A DNA stretch of 64,000 nt from Episyrphus balteatus (lineage: Eukaryota > Arthropoda > Insecta > Diptera > Syrphidae). The stretch lies in assembly GCF_945859705.1 (NCBI RefSeq), contig NC_079134.1, positions 45,686,402 through 45,750,401 of the forward strand. Reading direction: 5' to 3'. The notes beneath the pieces are model-generated. The model did no database searches and was not told the origin of the DNA. It saw only the letters and a program-made list of their open reading frames with translations. A program made the translations under genes and the position numbers. Of this stretch, positions 47,907 through 59,446 are shown piece after piece. Position 1 is the stretch's first letter. The number at the start of each line of letters is the position of its first letter.

Positions 47907-49734
47907 ACGGGTTTTTCAAGAATTTTTTTTTGGAAACTGAAAGCATTAATTAAAATTTGGAAAAATATATGATATTATTGACATCATGAAGTGTTAACAC
48001 AATTTTTTTTAAATAGTAGTAAAAAAAAAACAAAATGGCGGCTCTACAGCCGTTTAAAGTTGATGCCTCGCGTTTACGCCGTGCAATGCCCAGGTACAGT
48101 TAATTATTTATAATCAAAAGAGATTTTTTTTTCCTTAAAATACATTTATACGTAATGCATGAACCTAAAATTAGAAAAAAAAGTGTAAAATAAAAATTAG
48201 AGACCAAAAAAACACAATTTTTTTTTTATAAACAAATTGTTAAAAATATTTATTGTGAAAATTATATTAAACTTTTAGGTTCATGCAATGACCAATGAGT
48301 TAACGAGTAATTTTATTTATTTCGAGTCGATAGCTTCATTAGTTTTTGAGTTACGTTGCACGGCGCGGAAAAAAACGTGTTTCGAGAAAAATTCGTTCAA
48401 TGTTTTCATTTTTGTACTGTGGTAGGCTCGGAACGTATGGGTTTCAGAACTATCTGAGGCTTCATTTAAGGCTAAGACCACTAAAATAGTTTCTTCGGTT
48501 GATAAATGATTTTTTTAGGCAAAAAATTAATAATGCAAAAATAAAAAAAGCCAGAGGGTTTTCCCCCCTTAATTAAGGAAAATGTAAAATCTCAACGCCC
48601 TTTATATATAACAAGTCAAATATGTAAAGTAAACTAAAATAAACAAATTAATACGTCTTTTGTTATTTTATATACTATTTTTCTATTTATAAATATCTTA
48701 TCTGTGATAAACCATTCGATACACTGCCTTCTAAATCTTAAAATTTGTTTCTCCTAGAAACAAAAGTATACTTTTTTTGCGGTTTTTGGTGTGCTCAGTT
48801 CGAATTAGAAGTCAAAAAGAATCTAGCACGTCAGGATTTTCAGATATACGCGTTAGAGAATCGCTGAATCAGGTTTTTGTTTAGAAAATCTCAAAAAACT
48901 ACTATATCTCAATAACGGGAGCTGATCGAAATTTTTTTAATTCGGATTCAATATCAGTATACTAAAATCTATTAGAAAAGTGTACTTTTGTCCTTAGGAA
49001 GAAATATGAATTTTTAATCATCAGTTTCTTTATGGTAAGATAAGCCAAACCTAATTAACTTACTTTAGTTTAGATATCTCGAATAAGAAAAGAGATATTG
49101 AGGAGATTGATACTGATTTTAAAAAAAAATAACTTCTTTTATAAGCCGTGACAAAGTTTAGTGAGAAAAGTTTGCATTACGCCAAAATTATGCTTCGAAA
49201 TCAGAAAAAAATGGGTTTTCGTGCTAGACCAATTCTGACTTCGGATTCGGAATCAGCACACAAAAATCCTTTAGGAAAGTATAGTTCAACAATATGCCTA
49301 TTCCACACTCAGTTTGAGACTTGCGAATTATGTAAGTCATATTTAATTATTTTTGTTCTGATTCTGTTCCCAATTTCAAAAACTGTCCTATTTTTTTAAG
49401 AAGAGAGCGCTTAAGATAGCAACATAAAATTTCTCCACTCTGACGAATTTTGTCCCAGAAATTTCTTTTGTAAAACTTTCAATATAAACTATTTTAAATA
49501 ATCTAAAACTTAAATGGAACTTGTCAAACACGAGAAAGCTAAACCAAACAACCAGACCTACTTTCGCATCATATATTTATCAAGAGGGACAAGGGGCCTC
49601 GCAAAGACCTGCCGCCTGGAGCCTCGCAATTCGTAAGGCCGCCGCTGATGTGGTAAATCTATGTGGTTAATCTATGACTACGGGTTTACTTTACTGTCCA
49701 CTTCATAAATACAATTTTGACTGAAAATAACAAA
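47907..49734. other. Gene-free stretch with an inverted dispersed repeat
   Basis: The AAAGTATACTTTTT-type repeat at about 48765 and its inverted mate near 49290 bracket about 500 bases (same family as 21.3 and 57.1 kb). No gene. Confidence 0.4.
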
Positions 49735-50265
49735 ATGTATTTAATCGAAAACCGTCAAGGATTTGGGATGAACAAGTTACCAAATTCTGAGAGCCCATTT
49801 GTTGGCCTATTAGCATATTTTGTTTGATCCATTACTTTTGGGACACCCTGTTTAAAAATCAAAAACTTGAAATGCTCCCAGAGCAATATACCTACACTTT
49901 TGGCAGCTAAAAATGTATCTTTTTGCCTCTATAGAGTCAAAATTTATTCCCGGCTAAATATTTAACCCAATTCACACCACACATGGCCTTAGTGACAGTG
50001 ATGATGTATACTTAATCGATGTATGATCATTGAACTGCGATATGGATGTGAATAAAAATGTAAAACCGTCACCTTTCCAACTTACATTGTTTCAAGAAAA
50101 ACTAAATCAAAAGTCTTATTATAAGCATTTAATGGTTTTTATTTTCGGAAGCAATTCAAGGATTAATAAAAAAGTCTATTTACTAGAATTTAGCTACCAA
50201 ACGATATTGCTCTAGTTTTAGTTGTTTGTTTTTAGCACTGATTGTCCACATAATTAAATCCACAT

Positions 50266-51571
50266 TTATGGCGTGAAAAAATTTACATCGATATCTCTAT
50301 TAGCCAATTGTTCATCAATCCAAGAACGGAGATGTGGAATGTTTGCATAAACACCAGGCACATTTTCGCCACCACATCCAATACCCCAAGAAACAATTCC
50401 AACTTGGTAGTAACGATCGGGATTGTTGGCCATTGGACAAACTAATGGTGAACCTTCGTCTCCTGAGCAAGTATCTTTGTTATGTTCTCCACCAGCACAC
50501 ATAAAACTGGAATGCAATTTAAATAATGGACCTAAAGGAGTTTGTCTTAAGTCGTTTTGACATTTAGCATTTGGAACTACTGGCAGCTCAATCTTCTTCA
50601 TAATTTTTGGGTATTTTCCGGTTCCGAATTGTTTCATTTCCCAGCCAGAGGTGAAACAACGTGACATGTCAAAATTTGTGTTGACTGGTGGCAAACAAAC
50701 TGTTTTGATGTGAGGAGCCGCATCGAATGCTGTCTTGAGGAAAAGTAGGGCAATATTGTTTTTCAAATTTTCAGCATTAAAATTTTCATGCATAATTATT
50801 TCTACGACTTGTCTGTCCTGATGAGGATATAGTTCGGCATTTGAATTAGATTCCCATTCACCAGCCCTGACCTTATAATTAAGGGCTTGAAAAGAGTTTA
50901 CACAGTGAGCTCCAGTTAAAACGACTGTTGGAGCTATCAAAGAACCTCCGCATTTGAAAGAGCTTACAACTTTGCCTTCACTTATATTTCTCTCCAAAAT
51001 TCTCACCATTTATGGAAATTCACCAAATTCAGCTTCGTTAACAGTGGATTCACTGATTCTGATTCCAATTTCATTTTTATTTCTATAACCACATCCAACT
51101 GTTAATGGGAGTGGGATTCGATTTGGCTCATCTAACTTAAATTAAAAAAAAAAAAAAAACTGTAAAAAAGATTTAAAGTTTTATCAAAGTTTTCTTACTA
51201 TTTCACTAATATCACAGCATTTGTCCAAAATAGAATTACATCCAGAACCCATGCGAGGTTCAATCAAGTATGTACCATACATGTTCACTTTTCCATTTTT
51301 GCAAAGATACTTACGAACACATACCATATCAGGACGTGTACCACATGGCTGAAATGAGTTGCCCGTTAGTTGTCGTGGTATGTTTTTTTGTGCAACTGTT
51401 GTAACAAGATGGTCTATAGTTTCAAAATTCGATTCTCTAAGTACTTGATCACTTACCTATTTCATTTGGAGAGTTTGTGTTAAAAACATCATTCAGTATA
51501 TCATTCACGTCATTCTGAGCCACACATGATCCAATTAGAAAAATTGGGATGAGAATAAATTTTGCATTCAT
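50266..51571 (-). pseudogene. SPH copy A, clip-domain serine protease homologue with nonsense codon and altered exon 1
   Basis: Same plan as copy B: signal peptide from ATG 51571, clip exon ending at 51199, 63-base intron, protease-like exon 51135-50266. Two lesions. Exon 1 has 27 bases in place of 2 found in B (net +25), which shifts the frame, but the insert brings a GTAAGT donor. Splicing 51456-51396 (61 bases, ending ACAACAG) would restore the clip frame exactly. In the last exon the conserved Trp codon of EFGEFPW is TAA (51012-51010), so the protease-like domain is lost. That domain is otherwise open and shows HC (His57) but NNIALL (Asp102 to Asn) and GDEGSP. The AATAAATAATAAA downstream of B is absent. 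It is probably a pseudogene; a clip-only product of about 145 residues is possible. Confidence 0.82.
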
Positions 51572-51792
51572 CACAAAATTGTCAAATCTGAAATTGGAGA
51601 AATAAGTTTTTAGTTTTAAAATATGTCTATAAAAAATAATTTGAATATCGAGAATAATTGGCTAACGCTACTCAACCAACTGAAGCAGATCCAAATGAAC
51701 AACCTCAATAATTGTATACCCAAAACATACTTTTTTAAAATTTGAACTCAATAAACTAATAAAAGAATAATGGCCAATAAGAAGCGGGTTGG

Positions 51793-51799
51793 CTTTATA
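51793..51799 (-). promoter_or_regulatory. Conserved TATAAAG upstream of SPH copies
   Basis: Minus-strand TATAAAG, about 220 bases before the copy A ATG, is kept at matching places in B (near 59572) and C (near 63760). With the acceptor just before each ATG it would fit a promoter plus 5'UTR intron. No clear initiator was found, so this is tentative. Confidence 0.3.
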
Positions 51800-52655
51800 C
51801 AATAAACATATATATTGTTGATTCCTTAACTGTCCCATGAACGCATTAACGCGCTGATGATGAATGCCTGCAATCAAACGTAATTAAACAAACGTAAGTG
51901 GCACTGCTAAAAAAGCAAAAAAAAGAAGCCTATAAGCTCTACAAGCAAGAAGAACGGTCGAACATTGGCTTCTCCAGAAGAATAAACAATCAACACGAAA
52001 AAAGAGCGACCGAAAAAATAGAAGGGAGTAACTCAAAAACTATAACACTTAAATTGTATTGATTCTCGAAAATGGAACTATTTTACTGCAAAAGATTTAT
52101 TATAGAATTTTGGGGAGCAGATAACAAAAGTTCCTCATCATTTTTTTGATTTCAGCTAAATCGTAAATCAAACACTTAGGTAATTTCAATAATTCACAGT
52201 TAATTAATTCAAAAAACTTGACGGATAACCAACTCATCAAAACACCAGATTTTGCAATATTCTTGTTTTTGAAAAAAAAAAAAAAAATCAAAAAGTTAAA
52301 ATTCAGTTATCCAGAAAAAAGTACTTGAAGTAATAGGTACCTTTCAGAGAACTCGTGTTAAATTGTTTACTGAACGGTTAAACGGTTATAATAAAACTGT
52401 CTGATCTATTCTATTAGCTTTCAAAGATTCCTTTTATGTTGTCATATGCATATTTTTGCTAAAAATAGGTTTTATAATAAAAGCGACTGATAAGATTGGG
52501 TTTTTTTTATAACAAATGCGGATGTTTTGGTAGGTGGACCAAAATACTTCTTCATTCTTAATCAGGGCAAACTTTGCAAAAAATATTGAAATGCTTATCA
52601 ATATATTTTTTTTTTTCACTTGATATTTATAATTTATTTATACTTTAATCTATAA

Positions 52656-53229
52656 CACTGCCCAACATACTAAAATTTTACAGACCGAAACTAAAAACTA
52701 CAATGAAATTACCCCAAAATGTGAAAAATGAAAAATATCTAAAAATTAGAGCTAGAAAGAAACCAGTGTTATTTTTAGACTTAATGAATCCAAATACATT
52801 AGCTTCGATAAAAATTTTTCTGAAAAATGTTAACAAACAGTTTAAGAAGCATAACTTAAAAATAAGTATAAAATTGCCCCCAAAATGTGAAAAAAACTAA
52901 AATATTTAAAAAAAATAGAGCTCCAAACTCCTAGAAAAAAATGAGTGTGATCTTAAGTCTTACTGCCCCTTAATCAAGTTTGCACCCATTTTTCAAATGA
53001 CATTTCTTTATTCCTAAAAAAAAGCGATCGAAAGACAACTGCGTTACCTTACGAAAAACTTAAATTAAATTTATAAAATTAAAGAATTAAGTTCTCTAAT
53101 ATGGCATTTTTTTACAACATTTACATTTCCATCTAATCTAAACCGAAAAGATGAAATTAAGTGCATTGATTTGGTATTTGTTTTTATTATTCATAAAGCA
53201 TCCAAAATAAAAGTTCCCAAAGTTGAAGT
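52656..53229. other. Gene-free stretch between duplication units
   Basis: Contains an imperfect direct repeat (CCCCAAAATGTGAAAAA at about 52711 and 52876). The frame 52703-52900 is a product of this repeat. No gene. Confidence 0.4.
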
Positions 53230-56020
53230 TAGACCGAAAGATATTACAATTTGAATTCAACAAAACAAGGTTTTTCAGAGCAAAAACAAAAACAAAACAA
53301 ATTTTCTCGAACTATTGTTTGTTTATTTCTCTTCTATAGTAGAGTAACTAAAGTTAAAAAAAAAATGGCAATATTAGGGAACCCGGCCGAACAGCTCTCA
53401 TTTTGATGATCTTTTTTTTCAAACGTCGGTTATTAAAAATACTTTAAAGTCTATAGAATAAAAATTGCCGATGTTTCCGATTTTGATTTATTAAGTTTAA
53501 TTGAATATTTTTGTGAACAAACAAATTTTTTTCAAAAATGTTGCTTCAATTTCATAAATTTACTAATGCCAAAAGGTTGTCTAGGCAATTTAAGGAAAAC
53601 AACTATATGGGAGTGAAGGACAATCTTCTATCGTTTTTCTCACAAATTGACTTCAAACACAAAAACAAATATTTGAACACAACGGCAAGAAGTACAATAT
53701 TTTAATATAAATTTTTAAAAAGCTAGAATCTTATTCATATTTGTAAAATTAAAATTAAGTTAAGGGTTTTTGAAAAAATGGTAATTAAACTTAGATTTTT
53801 GAAAAAAAAAACTATGTAAAAAATTTTAACATGTCGTTTTTTAAACTTTTTCGCAATATAAAATCCATTTTTTTTTTTTTTTCAAATTGTTTTGGCCACA
53901 TTTATTATGAAAAATTTTAAATGGAAATGTCAATATGTATTACATTATATGAAAAACTATTTGAAGAGGTCACTACAAAATTCCTATAATAATATGTATT
54001 ACAGTTTATGAAAAAAAATTAAAAAATACTTCATTTTCGAAGAACTTTTTTTAATAGAAGTTTTGAAAAAGAAATAAACTTTTTTTTTTTAAGGTCAACA
54101 TTAAAATATAAAGTTATTTTTTTTCATTCAATAGTTCATATTGTTGAACGTTAAATAGCAAAAGTTTAAAGTTCTTATTTGTCAAATAATCCAGTTAAAT
54201 AAGGGTTTAACCTCGGAATGAATGTTAGTAGACATTTTTTTTGCTCAATATCTTCCTTTTGCCATTCTATAACATATCTCAAAAGTCTAGAAAAATCTCA
54301 TGTCCGCTTGTCGCGATTTCAAGGTTATATCGCGAAATGGAGATTTTCAAAATTAGCAAAAATAGGCTATGGTAGTATATACACATTAGGGTGTCCGTTA
54401 TTTCCCAAAGTGATGTTTTCGGGGGTGACACCCCCCAGATCGAAAGTTTAGGGCCTAAATACTGGGAATTTAGCAAAAACAAATTTTTTGGAGGTCATTA
54501 ACCCGTGCCTCTAAGGTCATACTTTCCCCATACAAATTTGTATGGGAAATTTTTAACTCATACATAAAAATTTTTTTCTCAAAAATTTTTTTAATATTTT
54601 ATTTTGGTTTTTGAAATTATTAGCTGTTTTCGTAGTTTTTGCTTTCACCTATCACATAATTTTAAATGCAGTTTTATTGGTTTTTAATTCTTTTCAAATA
54701 TTGCATTCAAAAATTTGTGTATAAATCAAAAATTTTAATTTTTTTAAATTTTTTTTTAAATTTTTGCCGTCCTAATTTTCTTGGTTTGAAAATAAGGTGC
54801 AGATTTTAAAAAATTAATAAGAAAAGTTTAAATTTTTATATGTATACCAACATAAGCGACATGATTTAAAGGTATTTTTTAACACTAATTCCAACAAAAC
54901 TCACAAACAAGTCAACCTGACCATCCCTGAAAAGTAATGCACCTTATTCATGTTGATCTGACACAAATATCTGAAGTGTAGTTTTCCAATTTTTTAAAAT
55001 CTGCACCTTATTTTCAAACCAAGAAAATTAGGACTTGCGGACATGAGATTTTTTTAGATTTTTGAGGATAGTTAAAGAATATCCAAACAAAGATTAAAAT
55101 GAAAAAAATAGCCTATTTGCACTTATTCCTAAGATGAACAAGAATCTTCTTTAGTGCATATCCTAAAATTTGCCCCTCCATCAAAAAATGCCATTATTTT
55201 CGTAGGTATATATATTTTTTGTAAGGGATTGTTTTGATTTTTAATGATGATGGATTCTAAAATCTTCATGCAAAATTTGGTTCATCTACCATAACTTTTA
55301 AGGGTTTTTCGGCAGTAAGTTTGCAACTGTTATAATAATATGAGTTGACAGATGAAAAACAGGTATAACTTTTTCCAGAGACGTCAGATTGTCTTAATTT
55401 TAGATTTTTTGGAATCAGCATTAAAAAATACCTTGAAATCATGTATCATATGTGTATATAATACCATAGCCTATTTTTGCTAATTTTGAAAATCTTCATT
55501 TCGCGATTTGACCTTGAAATCGCGACAAGGGGACATGAGATTTTTCTAGACTTTTGAGATATGTTATAGAATGGCAAAAGGAAGATATTGAGCAAAAAAA
55601 ATTTCTACTAACATTCATTCCGAGATTTACCCCTTTTTTCTCCTTATTTTACTGTATTAAAAGTCTTTGAGAAAATCAATTATTTCAATGGAAAAATTTC
55701 AGTTTTTATCAAAAAATCCAATGAAATTGAAGTAATTTCCATTTTTTTTAAATTTCAATTTAAAAAAACAATACGCCAACATCGGCAATTTTTAACCTAT
55801 AGACTTTAAAGTATTTTTAATTACCGACAATAGAATAAAAAGATCATCTGTTCGGCCGGGTTCCCTAAAAATTTACTTTAAAAATAGAGGCTTTTGTTCC
55901 CTAAAAATTTACTTTAAAAATAGAGGCTTTTGTTCAAAGAGAAATAATGTGTTAATCTATGTTTGTTTTTTGCTCTAAAAAACCCTGTTTTGATGAACTC
56001 AAATAGTAATATCTTTCGAT
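53230..56020. mobile_element. Large foldback with a second foldback nested in it
   Basis: Outer arms of roughly 250 bases at 53230-53480 and 55770-56020 are inverted copies (landmark CCCGGCCGAACAG at 53381 and its complement near 55845-55860). The right arm carries a 36-base tandem duplication (CCTAAAAATTTACTTTAAAA, 55863-55935). The CAGT..ACTG MITE lies inside. Confidence 0.75.
54192..55654. mobile_element. Foldback MITE of the CAGT..ACTG family, copy 2
   Basis: A 1.46 kb sister of 5725-7214: CAGTTAAATAAGG at the left, CCTTATTTTACTG then TA at the right. The left arm has an unrelated segment (about 54385-54770) in place of part of the mirrored sequence, so the two arms differ more than in copy 1. 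Confidence 0.8.
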
Positions 56021-56585
56021 CTAACTTTAACTTTGAAAACTTTAATAACTACGTTTTTGAAAGCTGCAATAGGTACTGGAACAACTTTTTTTTTAAATAA
56101 AAACCAGTTTCACACCGGTTTTCACCTGTAAGAAATCAAAATTTCGTTAACTAATTTGCAGCAAAATGGCGTATGAAATACAAAATCTTTTGATAAATTA
56201 AGCGTTTCTTATTATTAGGCAATGCTTTAGTGAAAGAATTGTAAAAAACAAAAATCATTAATGGGCGAAGCAAAATACTGTTGCAAAGTAGGGATTTCTC
56301 ACAGTTTCACAATAACTGCATTTAATCGGAAACCAGTAAGGATTTAGGATGAACAAGTTAACAAATTCTGAGAGCCCTTAAGTTGGCCTTATTTCGTTTG
56401 ATCCTTTACTCACCCTGTATAAAGATAAAAACTTGAAATGCTCCCACAGCAATATACATTTTTGGCAGCTAAAAATGTATCTTTTCGCCTTTAAATATTC
56501 AACCCAACTCACACCACACATGGCCTTATTGACAGTAGGTAATGATATACGTAATCGATGTATGATCGTTGAACTGGATGTGAAT

Positions 56586-57695
56586 GAGTCAAATTTTCTC
56601 AAGTGGGCCACCTAAAACCGACTTCTCGAATTTGATACTTTTTTTTTGTATATATTGGAAGATTTTTATGTTAAAGTATTTTTGAAAAATGAAAAATAAA
56701 AGAGATATCGAAAAGATTTAAACAGCTTTCGAAAGAATAAAATATGTTCTCATAGACACCCTTACGGCCATATTATTCACTGGTTTAAAAAATACATCTG
56801 GATGTAAAGAAATTGAAATGTCAAAAATAAATCCAAATCCATGATATTCACTATCACACAGACAAAAAAATAGTCATTTTTAACTATTTTTTAACTATTT
56901 TTATAGTTAAAATCGGGATAACTATTCTGGATTTGGATTTATTTTTGACATTTGACAATTTTACATCCAGATGTATTTTTTAAACTAGTGAATAATATGG
57001 CCGTTACAAATTTGTTTATAAGGAATTAGCCCACATAAAAACATAACCTCGAAAACAGCCAAAATTAAGCTTTTTTGCTTTTTATAACGGTAATATTTCA
57101 AAAACGGAGGCCAATCAAATTTTTCTGACTTCGGATTCAAGTTCAGCACCCTAAAAACCTCTAGAAAGTATATTTTGGTTCTTGTGGCAAAAAAAAGTTC
57201 AATTTTGTTGAAAAGTGCTATTAAAAATAAATATTCGGCAAAGTTTAAACATGCATAACTTTTTTTCTTATGAATTGCACTAAAATTTTCTTTCAGATAA
57301 TGAAAGCTTATAAAATTTCAAATCGAATATAAGAAAAATGGTTTTCCTACATACTCCAGAAGTTAGTAAAAAATGAAATTGTTTATAACAAAATCAATTA
57401 TTTATAAATAATTTTTTTTTTGAAAATTTTTTTTTTAGTAAATTGTTGTGTGTACAATTGGTAATATGTGTACCAAGTTTTATTTATTTTTATCATTTCA
57501 TTACTGAGATAAAGCCATTTTAACAAAAAGACCTGAAAAATTTCATTTGCTTATAACTTTTAACAAAATTGAAATTTTTCAAAAATACTTTGGAATATTA
57601 TTTTTAACATTAAAATCTTCCAATATATACCTACAAAACAAAGTATCTAATTCGAGAAGTCGGTTTTAGGTGGCCCACTTGAGAAAATTTGACTC
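56586..57695. mobile_element. DNA element with GAGTCAAATTTTCTCAAG ends, containing a nested palindrome
   Basis: Terminal inverted repeats of about 55 bases (GAGTCAAATTTTCTCAAGTG ... and complement) are almost perfect. Unit A has no such sequence at the matching site, so the insertion is bounded by comparison; flanking AAT may be a 3-bp duplication. A second palindrome, 56764-57004, with about 80-base arms (ACGGCCATATTATTCACT), sits inside, next to a fragment of the AAAATATACTTT dispersed repeat. Confidence 0.8.
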
Positions 57696-57937
57696 AATGT
57701 AAAAAGAATTAAAAGCAGTATTAATGCCATTTCGTCACCTTTCCAATTTGCATTGTTTCAAGAAAATCTAAATCAAAAGTCTTATTATAAGCATTTAATG
57801 GTTTTTATTTTCTGAAGCAATTCAAGGAGTAATAAAAAAGTTTATTAACTAGTATTTCGCTATCAAATGAAGCTGAACAATTTTTGTTCTATTTTTAATT
57901 GTTATTTTTTTAGCACTGAGTTTTTCCACTTTTATTA

Positions 57938-57943
57938 TTTATT
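57938..57943 (-). terminator. Polyadenylation signals of SPH copy B
   Basis: Minus-strand AATAAA at 57943-57938, with another at 57936-57931, 11-20 bases past the stop codon. Confidence 0.6.
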
Positions 57944-57953
57944 AAAGGCACAT

Positions 57954-59239
57954 TTATGGCGTAAAATATTTTGCATCGATCTCTTTATTAGCCAATTGTT
58001 CATCAATCCAAGAACGGAGATGTGGAATGTTTGCATAAACACCAGGCACATTTTTATCACCACATCCAATACCCCAAGAAACAACTCCAACTTGGTAGTA
58101 ACGATCGGGATTGTTGGCCATTGGACAAACTAATGGTGAACCACCGTTTCCTTTGCAAGTATCTTTTCCAATTTCTCCACCAGCACACATAAAACTGGAA
58201 TGCAATTTAAATAATGGACCTAAACGAGTTTGTCTTAAGTCGTTTTGACATTTAGCATTTGGAACTACTGGCAGCTCAATCTTCTTCATAATTTTTGGGT
58301 ATTTTCCGGTTTCGAATTGTTTCATTTCCCAGCTAGAGGTGAAACAACGTGACATGTCAAAATTTGTGTTGACTGGTGGCAAACAAACTGTTTTGATGTG
58401 AGGAGCCTCATCGAATGGTGACTCGAGGAAAAGTAGAGCAATATTGTTTTTCAAATTTTCAGCATTAAAGTTTTCATGCATAATTATTTCTACGACTTGT
58501 CTGTCCTGATGTGGATATGGTTCGGCATTTGAATTAGATTCCCATTCACCAGCTCTGACCCGATAATTCAGGATTTGTGTGGTATTCACACAGTGAGCTC
58601 CAGTTAAAACGACTGTTGGAGCTATCAAAGAACCTCCACATTTGGGAGATTTTACAACTTTGCCATTACTAGTCATTTTCTCCGAAATCAGCACCATCCA
58701 TGGAAATTCACCAAATTCAGCCTCGTCATCAGTGAGTTCTTTGACTTTTATTCCAACTCCATTTTTATTTCTATAACCACATCCAATTCTTATTGGGATT
58801 GGGTTTAAAATTGGCTTATCTGACTTGAATTAAAAAAAAAAAACAGAACTGTTAAAAAAGACTTAAAGTTTTATCAAAGTTTTCTTACTATTTCACAGCA
58901 AGTTTTCAAACCAATATTACAATCAGAACCCATGCGAGGTTCAATCAAGTATGTACCATATATGTTCACTTTTCCATTTTTGCAAAGATACTTACGAACA
59001 CATACCATATCAGGACGTGTACCACATGGCTGAAATGAGTTGCCCGTTAGTTGTCGTGGTATGTTTTTTTGTGCAACTGTTGTAACAGGATGGTCTATAG
59101 TTTCAAAATTCGATTCTCTAAGTACTTGATCACTTGGAAAAACATCATTCAGTACATCATTCAGTATATCATTCGCGTGATTCTGAGCCACACATGATCC
59201 AATTAGAAAAATTGGGATGAGAATTAATTTTGCATTCAT
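57954..59239 (-). CDS. Clip-domain serine protease homologue, catalytically dead (SPH copy B)
   Basis: Exons 59239-58889 and 58823-57954 with a 65-base phase-0 intron give 406 residues. ATG 59239 is the first methionine; the codon before it is GTG. An acceptor-like TTTCAG lies about 17 bases upstream, as in the other copies. A signal peptide (about 1-19, ending GSCVAQ) is followed by a clip domain (PCG, VC, LC, DC, TCC) and an S1-like domain. His194 is kept in TGAHC, but the Asp102 position is Asn244 (NNIALL) and the serine motif is GNGGSP (Gly344), so two of three catalytic residues are gone. ATGWG-type sequence is CFTSSW. The only intact member of the A/B/C set; likely a secreted cofactor in an immune protease cascade, by family. 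Confidence 0.9.
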
Positions 59240-59351
59240 CACAAAATTGTCAAATCCGAAATTGGAGAAATAAGTTTTTAGCTGTTTTGAAATATGTCTA
59301 TAATAAATAATAAAAAATATGTCTATAATAAGACTTGGCTTAAGCTACTTA

Positions 59352-59446
59352 GGTCCATTTTCTTCACTCGGAGTTGAACATAACTTGAGAATTTTTAATA
59401 TAAAAATTCTCAAGTTTTGTTCAACTCCGAGTGAAGAAAATGGACC
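59352..59446. mobile_element. 95-base hairpin MITE with TTA target duplication
   Basis: Two near-perfect 45-base arms (GGTCCATTTTCTTCACTCGG and complement) are flanked by TTA at 59349-51 and 59447-49. Units A (near 51670) and C (near 63633) show the uninterrupted site. Ends and TWA duplication match the 22739-22874 element, so PIF/Harbinger-like. Confidence 0.85.

Larger units (their letters stand above)
49735..52655. repeat. Segmental duplication unit A
   Basis: About 2.9 kb aligning with 56310-60505 (unit B) on both sides of the SPH gene: downstream from the CAAGGATTTGGGATGAACAA region and upstream to the TACTTTAATCTATAACA segment. Part of it also matches 63098-64000 (unit C). Confidence 0.8.
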
